64,000 nucleotides of DNA from Paenibacillus sp. FSL K6-0276 (GTDB lineage Bacteria > Bacillota > Bacilli > Paenibacillales > Paenibacillaceae), in the NCBI RefSeq assembly GCF_037977235.1, contig NZ_CP150276.1, forward strand, positions 5,952,001 through 6,016,000, in the 5' to 3' direction. Position 1 is the first letter of the stretch, and each line of letters begins with the position of its first letter. A program made the position numbers and the translations under genes. This document shows, piece after piece, positions 35,659 to 44,682 of the stretch. Under the pieces are notes generated by a model, which saw nothing but the letters and a program-made list of their open reading frames with translations, was not told the DNA's origin and searched no databases.

Positions 35659-37079
35659 AGAGACGAACTAAGCTATGGCTGATGATGCTGTCCAGTGCCG
35701 CAGGAAGCATCGTCTTGTTTATTACGATTACCCTAATGACCGGGAAGACTTGGACCCCGGGATATGATCTGAAGACGTTAAACGCCATCTCGCAAGAAGC
35801 ACTTACGGCTATAGAACGGCACGACGCCTACTCGGGGCCAGAAGTTCAGCCCATTCTGGAAGAAGTGCTACGCCCGCATTCCAAGATCCGCCTAGAGTGG
35901 CTGGCTGAAGACGGGTCGACGCTCTATGATACCGCCAGCGAGAATAATTCCTACGACTTCCGCAAATTAGCCGACCGTGTTGACCATATGCCAAATAATC
36001 TTTGGGGTGAAAATACTCCGATCACACTCACTTATTCCGTTGCCCATGACCATCGGTCCTATTACATGCTATTGAGTTTATCCAGCGAAGACATGACCTC
36101 AGGACAAATATATTTTTTTCTGCGAACGTATAAAGCTCTACTAACATTCATCTTGCCTCTATTGCTGGCGTTGTTACTGCCTTATCTTCTTTCCTTATGG
36201 TTTTTCTCCTCCACCGATCGACGCATTACAAAACTGAACACCGCGCTGAACCAAGTCGGAATCCGAAGCGATGTCATCGTGCTGGAGGATAAGTCGAGGG
36301 ACGAGATTGCGCAGCTGACCCATCACTACAATTCAATGGCAAAGCGTATCCAGAGCCAGTCTGCCCAAATTGAACAGTTAGAAAATCGTCGAAGACTGCT
36401 CTTATCGGACCTGTCCCACGATTTGCGAACACCGTTAACTATGATTTTGGGTTATGCCGAGATGATCCGAACCGGTGCGTACAAGAATGAGAACGAGCTT
36501 CAGTCCGGGGCCAAAATCATCCTGCAGCGGTCTCGCTACATGGATAAGCTGCTTGATCAGTTACTCGACATTACCCATCAAGAAGAGCATGTACTTCGGC
36601 TTCAGCTCGCTCCGCATAACCTTTCGGAATTAATGCGAAAGATCGCAGCCGAGTACCTCTTATTCCTGGACGATAAGAACGTCGTGTTGGAGGCAGACAT
36701 CCAAGATACGGATATCGAGGTCATGATTGATGCACCGCTGATCGAACGCGCTTTGCGCAACTTGCTGGACAATGCCGTTCGTTACGGTGAAGAGGGACAT
36801 TATCTGGGAATTGGATTGACAGAGGAACAAGAGGAAGTGGTTCTCACGGTCAAAAACCGGGGCAAAGGCATCGCACTGAAAGATCGTGAGCGTATCTTCG
36901 AGCGATTCTACCGGGCCGACGGTGGTAGAAAGGGCGAAGGGCTCGGCATCGGGCTCTCAATCGTCAAGGAAATCGCAGAATTGCACCATGGCAGCGTGCG
37001 ATTGCTGGATGTAGCAGTGACGGAAACCATTTTTCAGATAAGAATTCCTAAGAAGCCCCCTAGTGACCGTGAGAATTAA
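35655..37079 (+). CDS. Sensor histidine kinase, partner of the truncated regulator
   Basis: Two membrane segments (residues 9-29 and about 160-185) around an outside domain, HAMP (SSTDRRITKLNTALNQVG), H-box LLSDLSHDLRTPLTMILGYA with His near 255, N-box LLDNAVRYGE, and G2 GEGLGIGLSIVKE. The G1 box is VKNRGKGIALK, where the usual Asp is Asn, which may weaken ATP binding. Its start overlaps the regulator stop, and its promoter was probably lost with the 5' end of that gene, so the gene may be silent. Confidence 0.85.
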   Translation: MKRRTKLWLMMLSSAAGSIVLFITITLMTGKTWTPGYDLKTLNAISQEALTAIERHDAYSGPEVQPILEEVLRPHSKIRLEWLAEDGSTLYDTASENNSYDFRKLADRVDHMPNNLWGENTPITLTYSVAHDHRSYYMLLSLSSEDMTSGQIYFFLRTYKALLTFILPLLLALLLPYLLSLWFFSSTDRRITKLNTALNQVGIRSDVIVLEDKSRDEIAQLTHHYNSMAKRIQSQSAQIEQLENRRRLLLSDLSHDLRTPLTMILGYAEMIRTGAYKNENELQSGAKIILQRSRYMDKLLDQLLDITHQEEHVLRLQLAPHNLSELMRKIAAEYLLFLDDKNVVLEADIQDTDIEVMIDAPLIERALRNLLDNAVRYGEEGHYLGIGLTEEQEEVVLTVKNRGKGIALKDRERIFERFYRADGGRKGEGLGIGLSIVKEIAELHHGSVRLLDVAVTETIFQIRIPKKPPSDREN

Positions 37080-37091
37080 CGTTGATCAAAT

Positions 37092-37676
37092 CTACGTTTT
37101 TCTGCGTGCTTTTACGAATAAATAGAAGGACGCGACGAGAGCGCTCAATGTTCCGCAGATCATATCAATCATCGTGTCGGTCAAACTACCATTTTGCGAA
37201 TTAAGCCCGAATAGATGATCCACCGTAAACTCATAAATCTCCCACATTCCAGCCATTGCAACAGCAAAAAAGAAAGCGAACCAGACGATGATGTTGGAAG
37301 GCAGACCTCCCAGTCTTTTACGCTTCGCCATCTTGATCAAGATGAATTGTCCTACGAAGAATAAAATAACGCCAGACAGCAGATGTTCAATCTTGTCTAA
37401 ATAAGGGATGACACCATACAAACTGAATAAATTGGCGAGCATCATCGTAATCGTGATAAAGACCAGCACCGAGAATCGCAGTGCGGGAGGCAGCTCGCTT
37501 TTGGTCCATGTGATTAAGCCCCTAAAGAGTAACAGGACGAAAATGATAAGACCCGCTTGAAATGTCTTGCCATAATTCCCAGTCATGCCAAAATAAATAA
37601 TCGATACTCCGCATATGATGTAGAGAATCAATTCAAAAAAATAATTGAACCTATGGTTTCTAGAAGTCTCTTGCAT
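37092..37676 (-). CDS. Integral membrane protein, YjdF-like
   Basis: About six membrane segments in 194 residues. Conserved polar positions lie at YLDKIEHLLSGVILFF and GMWEIYEFTVDHLFG, then LTDTMIDMICGTLSAL, a pattern of D..H..G, WE..E and DT..D in YjdF/DUF2238-like proteins. No known biochemical role. The stop is 12 bp from the stop of the convergent kinase gene, with no separate terminator. Confidence 0.65.
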   Translation of the reverse strand: MQETSRNHRFNYFFELILYIICGVSIIYFGMTGNYGKTFQAGLIIFVLLLFRGLITWTKSELPPALRFSVLVFITITMMLANLFSLYGVIPYLDKIEHLLSGVILFFVGQFILIKMAKRKRLGGLPSNIIVWFAFFFAVAMAGMWEIYEFTVDHLFGLNSQNGSLTDTMIDMICGTLSALVASFYLFVKARRKT

Positions 37677-37760
37677 AGCAGTTCCTTTCTGACTAGACTC
37701 GTTTAATTAATTATCACCAGTTCAAAGTCACCCCATACGACAATCATATCATTAGTTACA

Positions 37761-37805
37761 AAAAGACTCCCGTAATATCCCCATAGGCGGGAATACACGG
37801 GAGCC
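37761..37805 (-). terminator. Terminator of the five-gene dehydrogenase-GH13-MATE operon
   Basis: Minus-strand hairpin with outer arms GGCTCCCGT and ACGGGAGTC, followed by TTTTT. Confidence 0.85.
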
Positions 37806-37846
37806 TTGGGCGATCCAATCAAGTCGAATGTGACTAACTTTGATTT

Positions 37847-39211
37847 CTACATCGCTTTTTCAGCCAAATCGTTAACTAAATTTCTCATCCACTTCCGGGA
37901 GTAAATCCGGGCGTAACCGAAGCCAAAGCGGACAACCTCCTCAAGCGATATGACGAGATATACAAGGTAGACAGGCTGCTTCCAGACGTATGACAGCAAC
38001 AGCCCGGATGGGACACCTATCAGCCACGTCGCGGTCGATTCCATGCTGAACACGAACTTGCTGTCTCCCCCACTGTTTAGAATGCCGCCTGCTATAATCA
38101 TATTGGAAACTTTGACCCATAGAAATCCAGCGAACACGATAACGATATATATACTCATCTGTTTAGCATCCTCGGAGATATTGAACGCGGAGACATACAG
38201 CCTCGAGCCTGCCGCAATGATAACCCCGACAATCAGAGAGATAATGATGCCAAGGCGAATGAACTTTTTCGCATGATCGAGTGCGATGTCCGTTTCGTTC
38301 GCGCCCAAACGGTTGCCAACCAATACTCCGGCTGCACTAGCCAGACCGGACAATAAGCCGATGCAAAGCCCTTGCAATGGGAAGGTAATGGTCATCGCTG
38401 TCATCTCCATCGTTCCCATGCGGCTATAGATGATCGCATATGCTGTTTCGCCCAGTACCCAGATCAATTCAGTCAGCAGCAGCGGATACGTCGTTCCAAA
38501 AAACTTGCGGATGAGCGGTTTAGGAATGATGAACAAGTTCTTTAACCCAACAGCTCCCGGCAAACGATACCGATATACGGCACCAATGATCAACAAACAT
38601 TCTAAAACCCTGGAAATAAGGGTAGCAATGGCCGCGCCCTTCAGACCAAGCTCAGGAGCGCCGAAATGACCGTAAATAAGCACATAATTCAGTATAATAT
38701 TCAAACCAACTGCAATTAAGCTTACATACATCGGCCATTTAGCATGTCCAGTACTGCGTAAAATCGCGGAATACATCATCGTGAGCATGACAGGTACAAA
38801 GCCGATCGACATGATCTGCAGGAAAATGTACCCATCATTTATTACATTCGCATCTGTCGTGAACATTCTCAGAAAAAGCGGCGAATCGATAAAAACAGCC
38901 GCAGAGAACACGAACGAGATCGCGAAGCCAACGATCAGTCCGAGACCCAGCACCTGAGAGACGCTTTTGGAATCTTTATTCCCCCAAAACTGGGCTGCAT
39001 AAATGGATACACCCGTCGATAAACCGGCCAAGACAACCGCGATGATCCCGTATATTTTGGTGGACATTCCCACCGAGGCAATCGCCACATCTCCAAGTTG
39101 CCCGACCATCAATTGATCCGTCAAATTGAGCAATGCCATTAGTAAGCTTTGAAGCGTAACGGGCACAGCGATTTTATACACACTTTTGTAGAAGTTCTCT
39201 TTCTCTGACAT
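37847..39211 (-). CDS. MATE-family efflux transporter
   Basis: Na+ or H+ antiporter of 454 residues with twelve segments in two halves (MALLNLTDQLMVGQLGDVAI in the first, GLASAAGVLVGNRLGANETD in the second), NorM/MepA-like. Last gene of the minus-strand unit, 74 bp after the RibD-like gene, and closed by a good terminator. An exporter at the end of a small biosynthesis-like operon suggests removal of a product or a toxic analogue. GGGGGTTG precedes ATG 39211. Substrate unknown. Confidence 0.88.
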   Translation of the reverse strand: MSEKENFYKSVYKIAVPVTLQSLLMALLNLTDQLMVGQLGDVAIASVGMSTKIYGIIAVVLAGLSTGVSIYAAQFWGNKDSKSVSQVLGLGLIVGFAISFVFSAAVFIDSPLFLRMFTTDANVINDGYIFLQIMSIGFVPVMLTMMYSAILRSTGHAKWPMYVSLIAVGLNIILNYVLIYGHFGAPELGLKGAAIATLISRVLECLLIIGAVYRYRLPGAVGLKNLFIIPKPLIRKFFGTTYPLLLTELIWVLGETAYAIIYSRMGTMEMTAMTITFPLQGLCIGLLSGLASAAGVLVGNRLGANETDIALDHAKKFIRLGIIISLIVGVIIAAGSRLYVSAFNISEDAKQMSIYIVIVFAGFLWVKVSNMIIAGGILNSGGDSKFVFSMESTATWLIGVPSGLLLSYVWKQPVYLVYLVISLEEVVRFGFGYARIYSRKWMRNLVNDLAEKAM

Positions 39212-39285
39212 GGATCGTTCACAACCCCCATATTCTCGATTTCACAGCGTCCATAGCCATTCGCAGTCTATGACTTAGTGTGAGG

Positions 39286-39945
39286 TTATATCACTTTTTT
39301 GTAGCGCATGAGCGTATAATTATCTTTTGGCTGAATTTCTACAACCTTGAACTTTTTCGTAAAGCACAATTGCTGATACCCGTCTCCATCCACTAAAGTA
39401 ATGTTCGTGGAACCGCCTATGATGATTGGGAGTTGCATCAGAATTATTTCATCGACGATGTCCTGATCGAAGATATGCCAGTTCAAAAATCCGCCGCCCT
39501 CGACCATCAAGCTGGTAATCCCGAAGTTGTCCTCCAACTGACGTTCAAGCTCCACGAAATCGACTTTATCCTCACCGCAAATGAGGCACTCCTTCCCTCT
39601 TTCCCGGATCTGCCTGATTTTATTTTCATCCCGTCCTTTCTCGGTGGTGACAATAATCGTCTTCCCCTCATCCGAGAGCACATTGCTATCCAGCGGAATA
39701 TCCAAGGTGGTCGTCGGAATGATACGGATTGGATTTTTATTCTCCTCGTACCGATTAGTAAGAAAGGGATTGTCCGTCAGGATTGTATTTTTGCCAACCA
39801 TAATGCCCTGCACATTCCCCCGGAATAGATGGATGAATTCCATATCCTCACTGGAAAACAAAGAAAAAAGCTCCTTACTCGAATTACCAGCTCCCATAGT
39901 GAGCTTACCGTCAATCGAAATTTGGCTGAATATCGTTGTTTTCAT
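39286..39945 (-). CDS. RibD C-terminal-like (dihydrofolate-reductase fold) reductase
   Basis: NADPH-dependent reductase domain like the second half of RibD. Hallmarks: SQISIDGKLTMG at the start, GIMVGKNTILTDNPFLTNRY, the TSLMVEGGGFLNWHIF glycine-rich loop, and DEIILMQLPIIIGGS near the end. Standalone, without the deaminase half and away from riboflavin genes, so riboflavin synthesis is not implied. It lies 21 bp after the solute-binding-like gene and belongs to the same unit. Confidence 0.8.
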   Translation of the reverse strand: MKTTIFSQISIDGKLTMGAGNSSKELFSLFSSEDMEFIHLFRGNVQGIMVGKNTILTDNPFLTNRYEENKNPIRIIPTTTLDIPLDSNVLSDEGKTIIVTTEKGRDENKIRQIRERGKECLICGEDKVDFVELERQLEDNFGITSLMVEGGGFLNWHIFDQDIVDEIILMQLPIIIGGSTNITLVDGDGYQQLCFTKKFKVVEIQPKDNYTLMRYKKVI

Positions 39946-39966
39946 TTGTCTTCTCCCCTTCTCTCT

Positions 39967-41103
39967 TTAACTTTTATATGCGCCCCAGGATGCTTGGATG
40001 GTCTGTTCTATTTTTTTCAATGCTTGTTCAGGACTGCTCAAGGACAGCTCGGTCAGACCCGCATTTAGTGCCTCCCATACATGGATCATGAAGGGGTAAG
40101 TCGGCATCGGCCGTGCGTGATCCAACAGCGACAATATCATCTTTTTGTTAGGCGTAGCAGAGGCAGCTAGACGGTTCAGCACCTCTTCCTGAGCCGGAAT
40201 CCGTTGCACACCCAGCGTCCACATGGTTTGGCATTCATCACTCAGCATAAAATGCGTGAATGACAAGATATCTTCCCGCTCCTCCGATGTTAACGAATGA
40301 TTCGGGTAGATCAGGCCGATAGAAGAAGACATAGATAGCGATTGCTGGCCTTCTATGACCGGAAGCTGGCAGACCGCAAGCCTGTTGTTCATCTGCTTAT
40401 CCAGATGGTTATAAATCCACTCTCCACAAATAATAGCGCCAATCTTACCGTCGATGAACTGCTCTAGCAGTCCTGTGGAGCCGTCGAGACTGACGAGCAC
40501 GCCTTGATCCATTTTATCACGGATGAACTCAAGCGCTTGCTTCATTTCAGGGGTGACGATATTCGGCTTTCCATGCTGTACAGGCCAACCACCGAAAGCT
40601 GTAAGGAACGGAATAAACCAATAGCCCTGCTGCAAATCTGCTCCAATCGGTACGATGCCTTGAGCGGACAGCCTCTCTACCGCCTCTTCGAACACGTCCC
40701 ATGTCGTCGGCGCACTAGCGTAAATCTCTGGATTGTAATACACAACCAGATGATTGCCCCGCAATACCGGGATACCATACTGAACACCATCCATTTGCAT
40801 CGTTGAAAGGTCCCCTTCAGTCAGTGCATCGTCAAACAGCCAGCCCGGTACTTCAGAGTAAAGGCCGTTCTCAACATAGGAGGACATATCGGCAGGAACC
40901 ATCGCCAGATGCGGACCTTGATGGGTGTCCTTAATTCGGTTCAGGCGCGCAGTCAGCTCCGTAATGTTCATCACTTGTGGCGTAATTTGCACGCCGAAGC
41001 GCTCTGTATACAGCCTGCAAATTCCCTCCAGCACTTCAATCGAGGTATCTCCCGGACCATCAAACTCATGCCATAACACGATTTCTTTATTGTTCTTTTC
41101 CAT
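39967..41103 (-). CDS. Solute-binding-protein fold without signal peptide
   Basis: SBP_bac family-1 protein of 378 residues: IVLWHEFDGPGDTSIEVLEG, QVMNITELTARLNRIKD, YGIPVLRGNHLVVYYNPEIY, IGAIICGEWIYNHLDKQMNN, and DILSFTHFMLSDECQTMWTL. The protein starts as a mature binding protein would; there is no signal peptide or lipobox, and GGGAGAGAGG 6 nt upstream confirms ATG 41103. No permeases are nearby. A cytosolic sugar or oligosaccharide binder is therefore inferred, acting with the GH13 protein encoded 16 bp upstream. Confidence 0.8.
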   Translation of the reverse strand: MEKNNKEIVLWHEFDGPGDTSIEVLEGICRLYTERFGVQITPQVMNITELTARLNRIKDTHQGPHLAMVPADMSSYVENGLYSEVPGWLFDDALTEGDLSTMQMDGVQYGIPVLRGNHLVVYYNPEIYASAPTTWDVFEEAVERLSAQGIVPIGADLQQGYWFIPFLTAFGGWPVQHGKPNIVTPEMKQALEFIRDKMDQGVLVSLDGSTGLLEQFIDGKIGAIICGEWIYNHLDKQMNNRLAVCQLPVIEGQQSLSMSSSIGLIYPNHSLTSEEREDILSFTHFMLSDECQTMWTLGVQRIPAQEEVLNRLAASATPNKKMILSLLDHARPMPTYPFMIHVWEALNAGLTELSLSSPEQALKKIEQTIQASWGAYKS

Positions 41104-41119
41104 CGCTAGCCTCTCTCCC

Positions 41120-43060
41120 TTAACTAACTTTTCTATGATTGTTTACGAGCACTAGAGCCTGATTTGGCGCAAGTAGCAAGCTGTCGAACGTCTGACCTAC
41201 GCTGCTGCCAGTTAAGGAACTATCTAGTGTCACGGTCATTGGGCATCGACCAGGTATCGCAGCCTTCAAATCGACTTGGCAGGAAGCGTCAGCACTCAAG
41301 TTAAAGCAGCACAGCAGCGTCTGATCCCCATGCATATATCCATATAGCACAGTACCTTCCGGGGATTGAGCCACGAAAAAGTTTTCCGGCTTCACTAGAT
41401 GGCGCCAATCTTTCTTGAAATCACTTAGCTCCGCCAGCAGCGGTAGCATCGGTGCAGGATTGGTCCAATTAATTTGCATGACGTTAAAAAAAGCGCGGGA
41501 AATCTCCTCTCCGTTCGTGTTGTCTCCAAGACCGCAGTTGAGGGGCTGCTCCTCATTCATTTCATAGCCCGTCGTTACGTATGGAATTGCGTTCGGAAGA
41601 AATTGATTAAATACCGCGATCATACGGGCCACCTCGACACCGCCACGGCTCGTGATCCGGGGAGTATCTGCCGTTTCTGCACAGGCAAACACATGAATAT
41701 TCAACTCAGGCAGCTCCTCTAGGAATGAAACGAGATTCTCCTTGGTAATTTGCGTCATGACGTTCCATCCGCTGCCAAGCATAATGTTATAGCCGGTGCT
41801 CGCTGCCTTCTTGTGGTTGCGGTTGAACAAGTCTTCGCTGATCAAGATCGCATTCGGATTGATCTCTTTAATCGTGTCAAAAATACGAGTCAACAACGGA
41901 ATAGGAAGCACATGTCCGATGTCGATGCGGAAGCCGTCAATCCCGTACCTTTCGAGATTGAACCGTACTGCCTGCTCCAGAACGTCCCACAGCTCCAGAT
42001 TCGGCTCCTCTCCCGGGTAGTCATTGCATTTAATCGTATCAAAAAGGACATATGGCGCCTGATCCGGACTTAAAAGATGTCTCACTTGCGGAGAGAAATC
42101 CTTGTAGAGGCGTAAGAACGTAATGTCTGTCCAAATCGGCTGCACGTCATTAATCCAATCTGAATGCGCTGGAGCAGTCGTTATCCCCATCTCTTGCTCC
42201 ACCAAAGTTAATAGTTCTTCCCCAGTTTTAGCAGCCTTCTCCTTCAAGTGCTGCCAAAGGATCGGATGAAGTTCATTGGGCGGCGGTGAGAACTTCCGTA
42301 GAAACGATGTGGTCTCCTGGCTGTGGTAGACCGTCTCCAATTTGTCAGGCGTACACTCCTCAAAAAATCCAAGCTCGGGAATCGAGGGCGGCGCAAAGCC
42401 TTCCAGTTCCTCAATCTTGATCCAATACACCCAATCAGGGTGTTCAGTAATGAACGCACTGTTTTTCGCCGTTACGCGGGGAATGAAATCAACAACAGTC
42501 TTAATATCAAGCAGATGACAAGCTTCTACCAAAGCGCTGAGCTCATCGTGGATCGAGAACTCCTCCATGCCGTCCAACAGGCTATCGTGTAGGTTCTGAT
42601 CCAAGTGGAATAACGATTGCACCGCGTAAGGTGATCCGATATCGCCCTTCAGGTTTAACTTGCTGTACTGGTTAACTGGAAGCATGTAGAGAATATTGAT
42701 GCCCATTTTTTTTAGCAGCGGCAAAAGAATAAAGAATCTTAAAAAAGTACCGGATTCAATTTTTCCGTCATGGTTGTAATCCCAAGCCGTCGAATAGCGA
42801 ATAAGCGAAGAATAGATCGCGCTGTCGTCGAGATTCGTACGTTCCTTGAGCAAATACCTCCACGAAAGCCTGTCCACATACTTCAAATGCTCCGTTAAAA
42901 AATCATACGGATGTACACATATTTCACTGTCTTTTTCGAAGAGAACATGCTCATATTGGCACTCGTTCCACACAGCAGGTATCCAAATTGGCTCTACGTC
43001 TTTATCTTTGTGTGTAGACAAGTAATCCTGAACAAGTCTAAATTTGCTGTCTTTGCTCAT
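41120..43060 (-). CDS. Cytosolic GH13-like protein with altered catalytic regions
   Basis: Alpha-amylase-type barrel of 646 residues without signal peptide. Region II is kept (GIDGFRIDIGHVLP, nucleophile Asp) and region III is kept (AILISEDLF, acid Glu). Region I, normally DxxxNH, reads VVDFIPRVTA, lacking the His. Region IV, normally NHD, reads CAETADTPR, keeping Asp but not His. GlgE-type maltosyltransferases also depart from the classic His positions, so a transferase or a phosphosugar substrate is possible. The N-terminal 70 residues are not amylase-like. ATG 43060 has GAGAGGTGGCG upstream; 27 bp after the dehydrogenase gene. Confidence 0.75.
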   Translation of the reverse strand: MSKDSKFRLVQDYLSTHKDKDVEPIWIPAVWNECQYEHVLFEKDSEICVHPYDFLTEHLKYVDRLSWRYLLKERTNLDDSAIYSSLIRYSTAWDYNHDGKIESGTFLRFFILLPLLKKMGINILYMLPVNQYSKLNLKGDIGSPYAVQSLFHLDQNLHDSLLDGMEEFSIHDELSALVEACHLLDIKTVVDFIPRVTAKNSAFITEHPDWVYWIKIEELEGFAPPSIPELGFFEECTPDKLETVYHSQETTSFLRKFSPPPNELHPILWQHLKEKAAKTGEELLTLVEQEMGITTAPAHSDWINDVQPIWTDITFLRLYKDFSPQVRHLLSPDQAPYVLFDTIKCNDYPGEEPNLELWDVLEQAVRFNLERYGIDGFRIDIGHVLPIPLLTRIFDTIKEINPNAILISEDLFNRNHKKAASTGYNIMLGSGWNVMTQITKENLVSFLEELPELNIHVFACAETADTPRITSRGGVEVARMIAVFNQFLPNAIPYVTTGYEMNEEQPLNCGLGDNTNGEEISRAFFNVMQINWTNPAPMLPLLAELSDFKKDWRHLVKPENFFVAQSPEGTVLYGYMHGDQTLLCCFNLSADASCQVDLKAAIPGRCPMTVTLDSSLTGSSVGQTFDSLLLAPNQALVLVNNHRKVS

Positions 43061-43087
43061 TAACAGGCGCCACCTCTCGTTCTACGT

Positions 43088-44128
43088 TTACGGAACAAAA
43101 ACCGTCTTTACGGTTTCACTCTCAACCACCTTCAAAGAGTTCAATTCATAGCCGATCAACTCGTTTATCGCTACTTCATATTGATTGAGCTTAACTTTTC
43201 TGGTCACCAGTTTCTCCAGTTCAGGTGTTTCAGCGGCAAACCGCAAAGCCTCCTCGAACATGTAGCGGTATTCACCTGCTGCGATAATTTTGATTGCATG
43301 CTGTACGAATTTGGTAGGGGAAAAGGTGTACCGATACTTCGCATTAATACCAAAAGGAACGATGCGCCCTCCACGCTCAATCCATTCCTCCGCCACTTCG
43401 AGCTGAGTGCCCACCGTATCGATAATCACATCAAACTTATGTCCCGCGCAGATTTCGTCTACGGTAGCTTGATTTAATTGGGAAGGTGTTAGAGCAAAAT
43501 CTGAGATTTCTCTGGCAAAAGCCAACCGATAGGGATTAATTTCAGTCGCTACCGTGAGCGCAGATTTTGATTTACTCACCATTTGACTTAGCAGTCCCAT
43601 TGGACCCGATCCAAGAATGAGCACCTTATCGTCTGCTGTGACATTAGCCTCTTTAAAGTTGTGCAGCACACAGGCAAGCGGCTCGATTAATACCCCTGTC
43701 TCCCAGCTCATATGATCAGGCAGAAGGTGTGCAAACGTTTGTGCAGTAGAGTAAAAAAAAGTGAATGTCCCATTCCGATTCAAACCAGCAATAGGCATCC
43801 CATTTCCATCGGGACCCATACATAGATGTGGCTGTTCTTTTAAACAAAAATAGCATTCATTGCAGCTTTGATTCGGATCGATAACTACGCGGTCCCCCAC
43901 CTTAACACGGTCAACGTTACTGCCAATTTCGATTACAGTCCCCACAGCCTCATGACCACGAATGACCTCTGGGACGCCTTCCTCTTTACCGGTTATAACC
44001 GCTAGATCTGTTCCACAAATGCCTGTCATCTCAATCTGGATCTTAACTTCATCTGGGGCTACAATCTGCGGCTCTTCCCATTCGCAGAGCTCCAGCTTAT
44101 GATTAGATGTCCACACCAGCGCTTCCAT
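43088..44128 (-). CDS. Zinc-dependent medium-chain alcohol/polyol dehydrogenase
   Basis: Catalytic zinc ligands Cys in GICGTDLAV, His-Glu in IRGHEAVG; structural zinc cysteines in CNECYFCLKEQPHLC. The Rossmann loop reads LILGSGPMGLLSQM, followed by ATEINPYRLAFA (acidic E suggests NAD). Related to threonine, sorbitol and aminocyclitol dehydrogenases. First gene of the operon. ATG 44128 is preferred because AAAGGA lies 9 nt upstream, but ATGs at 44134 and 44161 are in frame. Probably oxidises a sugar or cyclitol used by the downstream proteins. Confidence 0.85.
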   Translation of the reverse strand: MEALVWTSNHKLELCEWEEPQIVAPDEVKIQIEMTGICGTDLAVITGKEEGVPEVIRGHEAVGTVIEIGSNVDRVKVGDRVVIDPNQSCNECYFCLKEQPHLCMGPDGNGMPIAGLNRNGTFTFFYSTAQTFAHLLPDHMSWETGVLIEPLACVLHNFKEANVTADDKVLILGSGPMGLLSQMVSKSKSALTVATEINPYRLAFAREISDFALTPSQLNQATVDEICAGHKFDVIIDTVGTQLEVAEEWIERGGRIVPFGINAKYRYTFSPTKFVQHAIKIIAAGEYRYMFEEALRFAAETPELEKLVTRKVKLNQYEVAINELIGYELNSLKVVESETVKTVFVP

Positions 44129-44256
44129 ACGCATTCTTCCTTTCGCCTTTGTATTATCCATATTCGACCAGAATATATCATACCTTCCATGTAAAAGTAA
44201 GGTTAATATTGTCGTAAAATGTTATTGATTACATTTTTATATATAACTTTCACATA

Positions 44257-44270
44257 AGTAAGCGCTTTAA
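44257..44270. promoter_or_regulatory. cre/LacI-type operator upstream of the dehydrogenase operon
   Basis: AGTAAGCGCTTTAA has the AAGCGCTT core of LacI-family and CcpA sites and agrees with the cre consensus at most positions. Lies about 130 bp before the first gene. Suggests carbon control. Confidence 0.45.
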
Positions 44271-44347
44271 AAAGTAGATAGTATAAACACCTCCCCCGCG
44301 AATCAGGGAAGGTGTACCCTTACTAGGCCTGTTTTGCAGGCTCTTGT

Positions 44348-44584
44348 TTGAAAATGATTTTAAAGATAGGGTACGATCTAATACTTAGCGGACATACGCA
44401 TCAAGGACAAGTATTCCCTGCAAATCTAATCACCAACGCTATGTTTACAGTAGATTATGGACACTATCAGAAGAATTTAGACAGTCCTCACGTCATCGTT
44501 ACATCAGGTGTAGGTACTTGGGGGCCGCCATTACGAATTGGTACGAATAGTGAGATAGCGTTGATCAAAGTTGATTTTAAATAA
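44348..44584 (+). pseudogene. C-terminal remnant of a YkuE/YaeI-type metallophosphoesterase
   Basis: DLILSGHTHQGQVFPANLIT carries the last metal-binding GHTH motif; HVIVTSGVGTWGPPLRIGTN is the usual end. All earlier metal ligands (DxH, GNHD) are missing and there is no ribosome site. A bidirectional terminator follows. Confidence 0.85.
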
Positions 44585-44607
44585 ACATGAATTTTTAGAC
44601 TGATTTT

Positions 44608-44661
44608 AAAAAAGCGGACAGCCTTTGGACGAGTAGTAACGTCCTAGACTGCCGCTTTTTT
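44608..44661. terminator. Bidirectional terminator
   Basis: Arms AAAAAAGCGG and CCGCTTTTTT outside, TTGGAC and GTCC inside; A and T tracts on opposite sides serve both strands. Confidence 0.85.
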
Positions 44662-44682
44662 ATAGTTCCATTGCTATGTACT

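Noticed and set aside
39286..39945. Riboflavin biosynthesis role for the RibD-like gene
   Set aside because: No deaminase half, no rib genes and no FMN riboswitch nearby.
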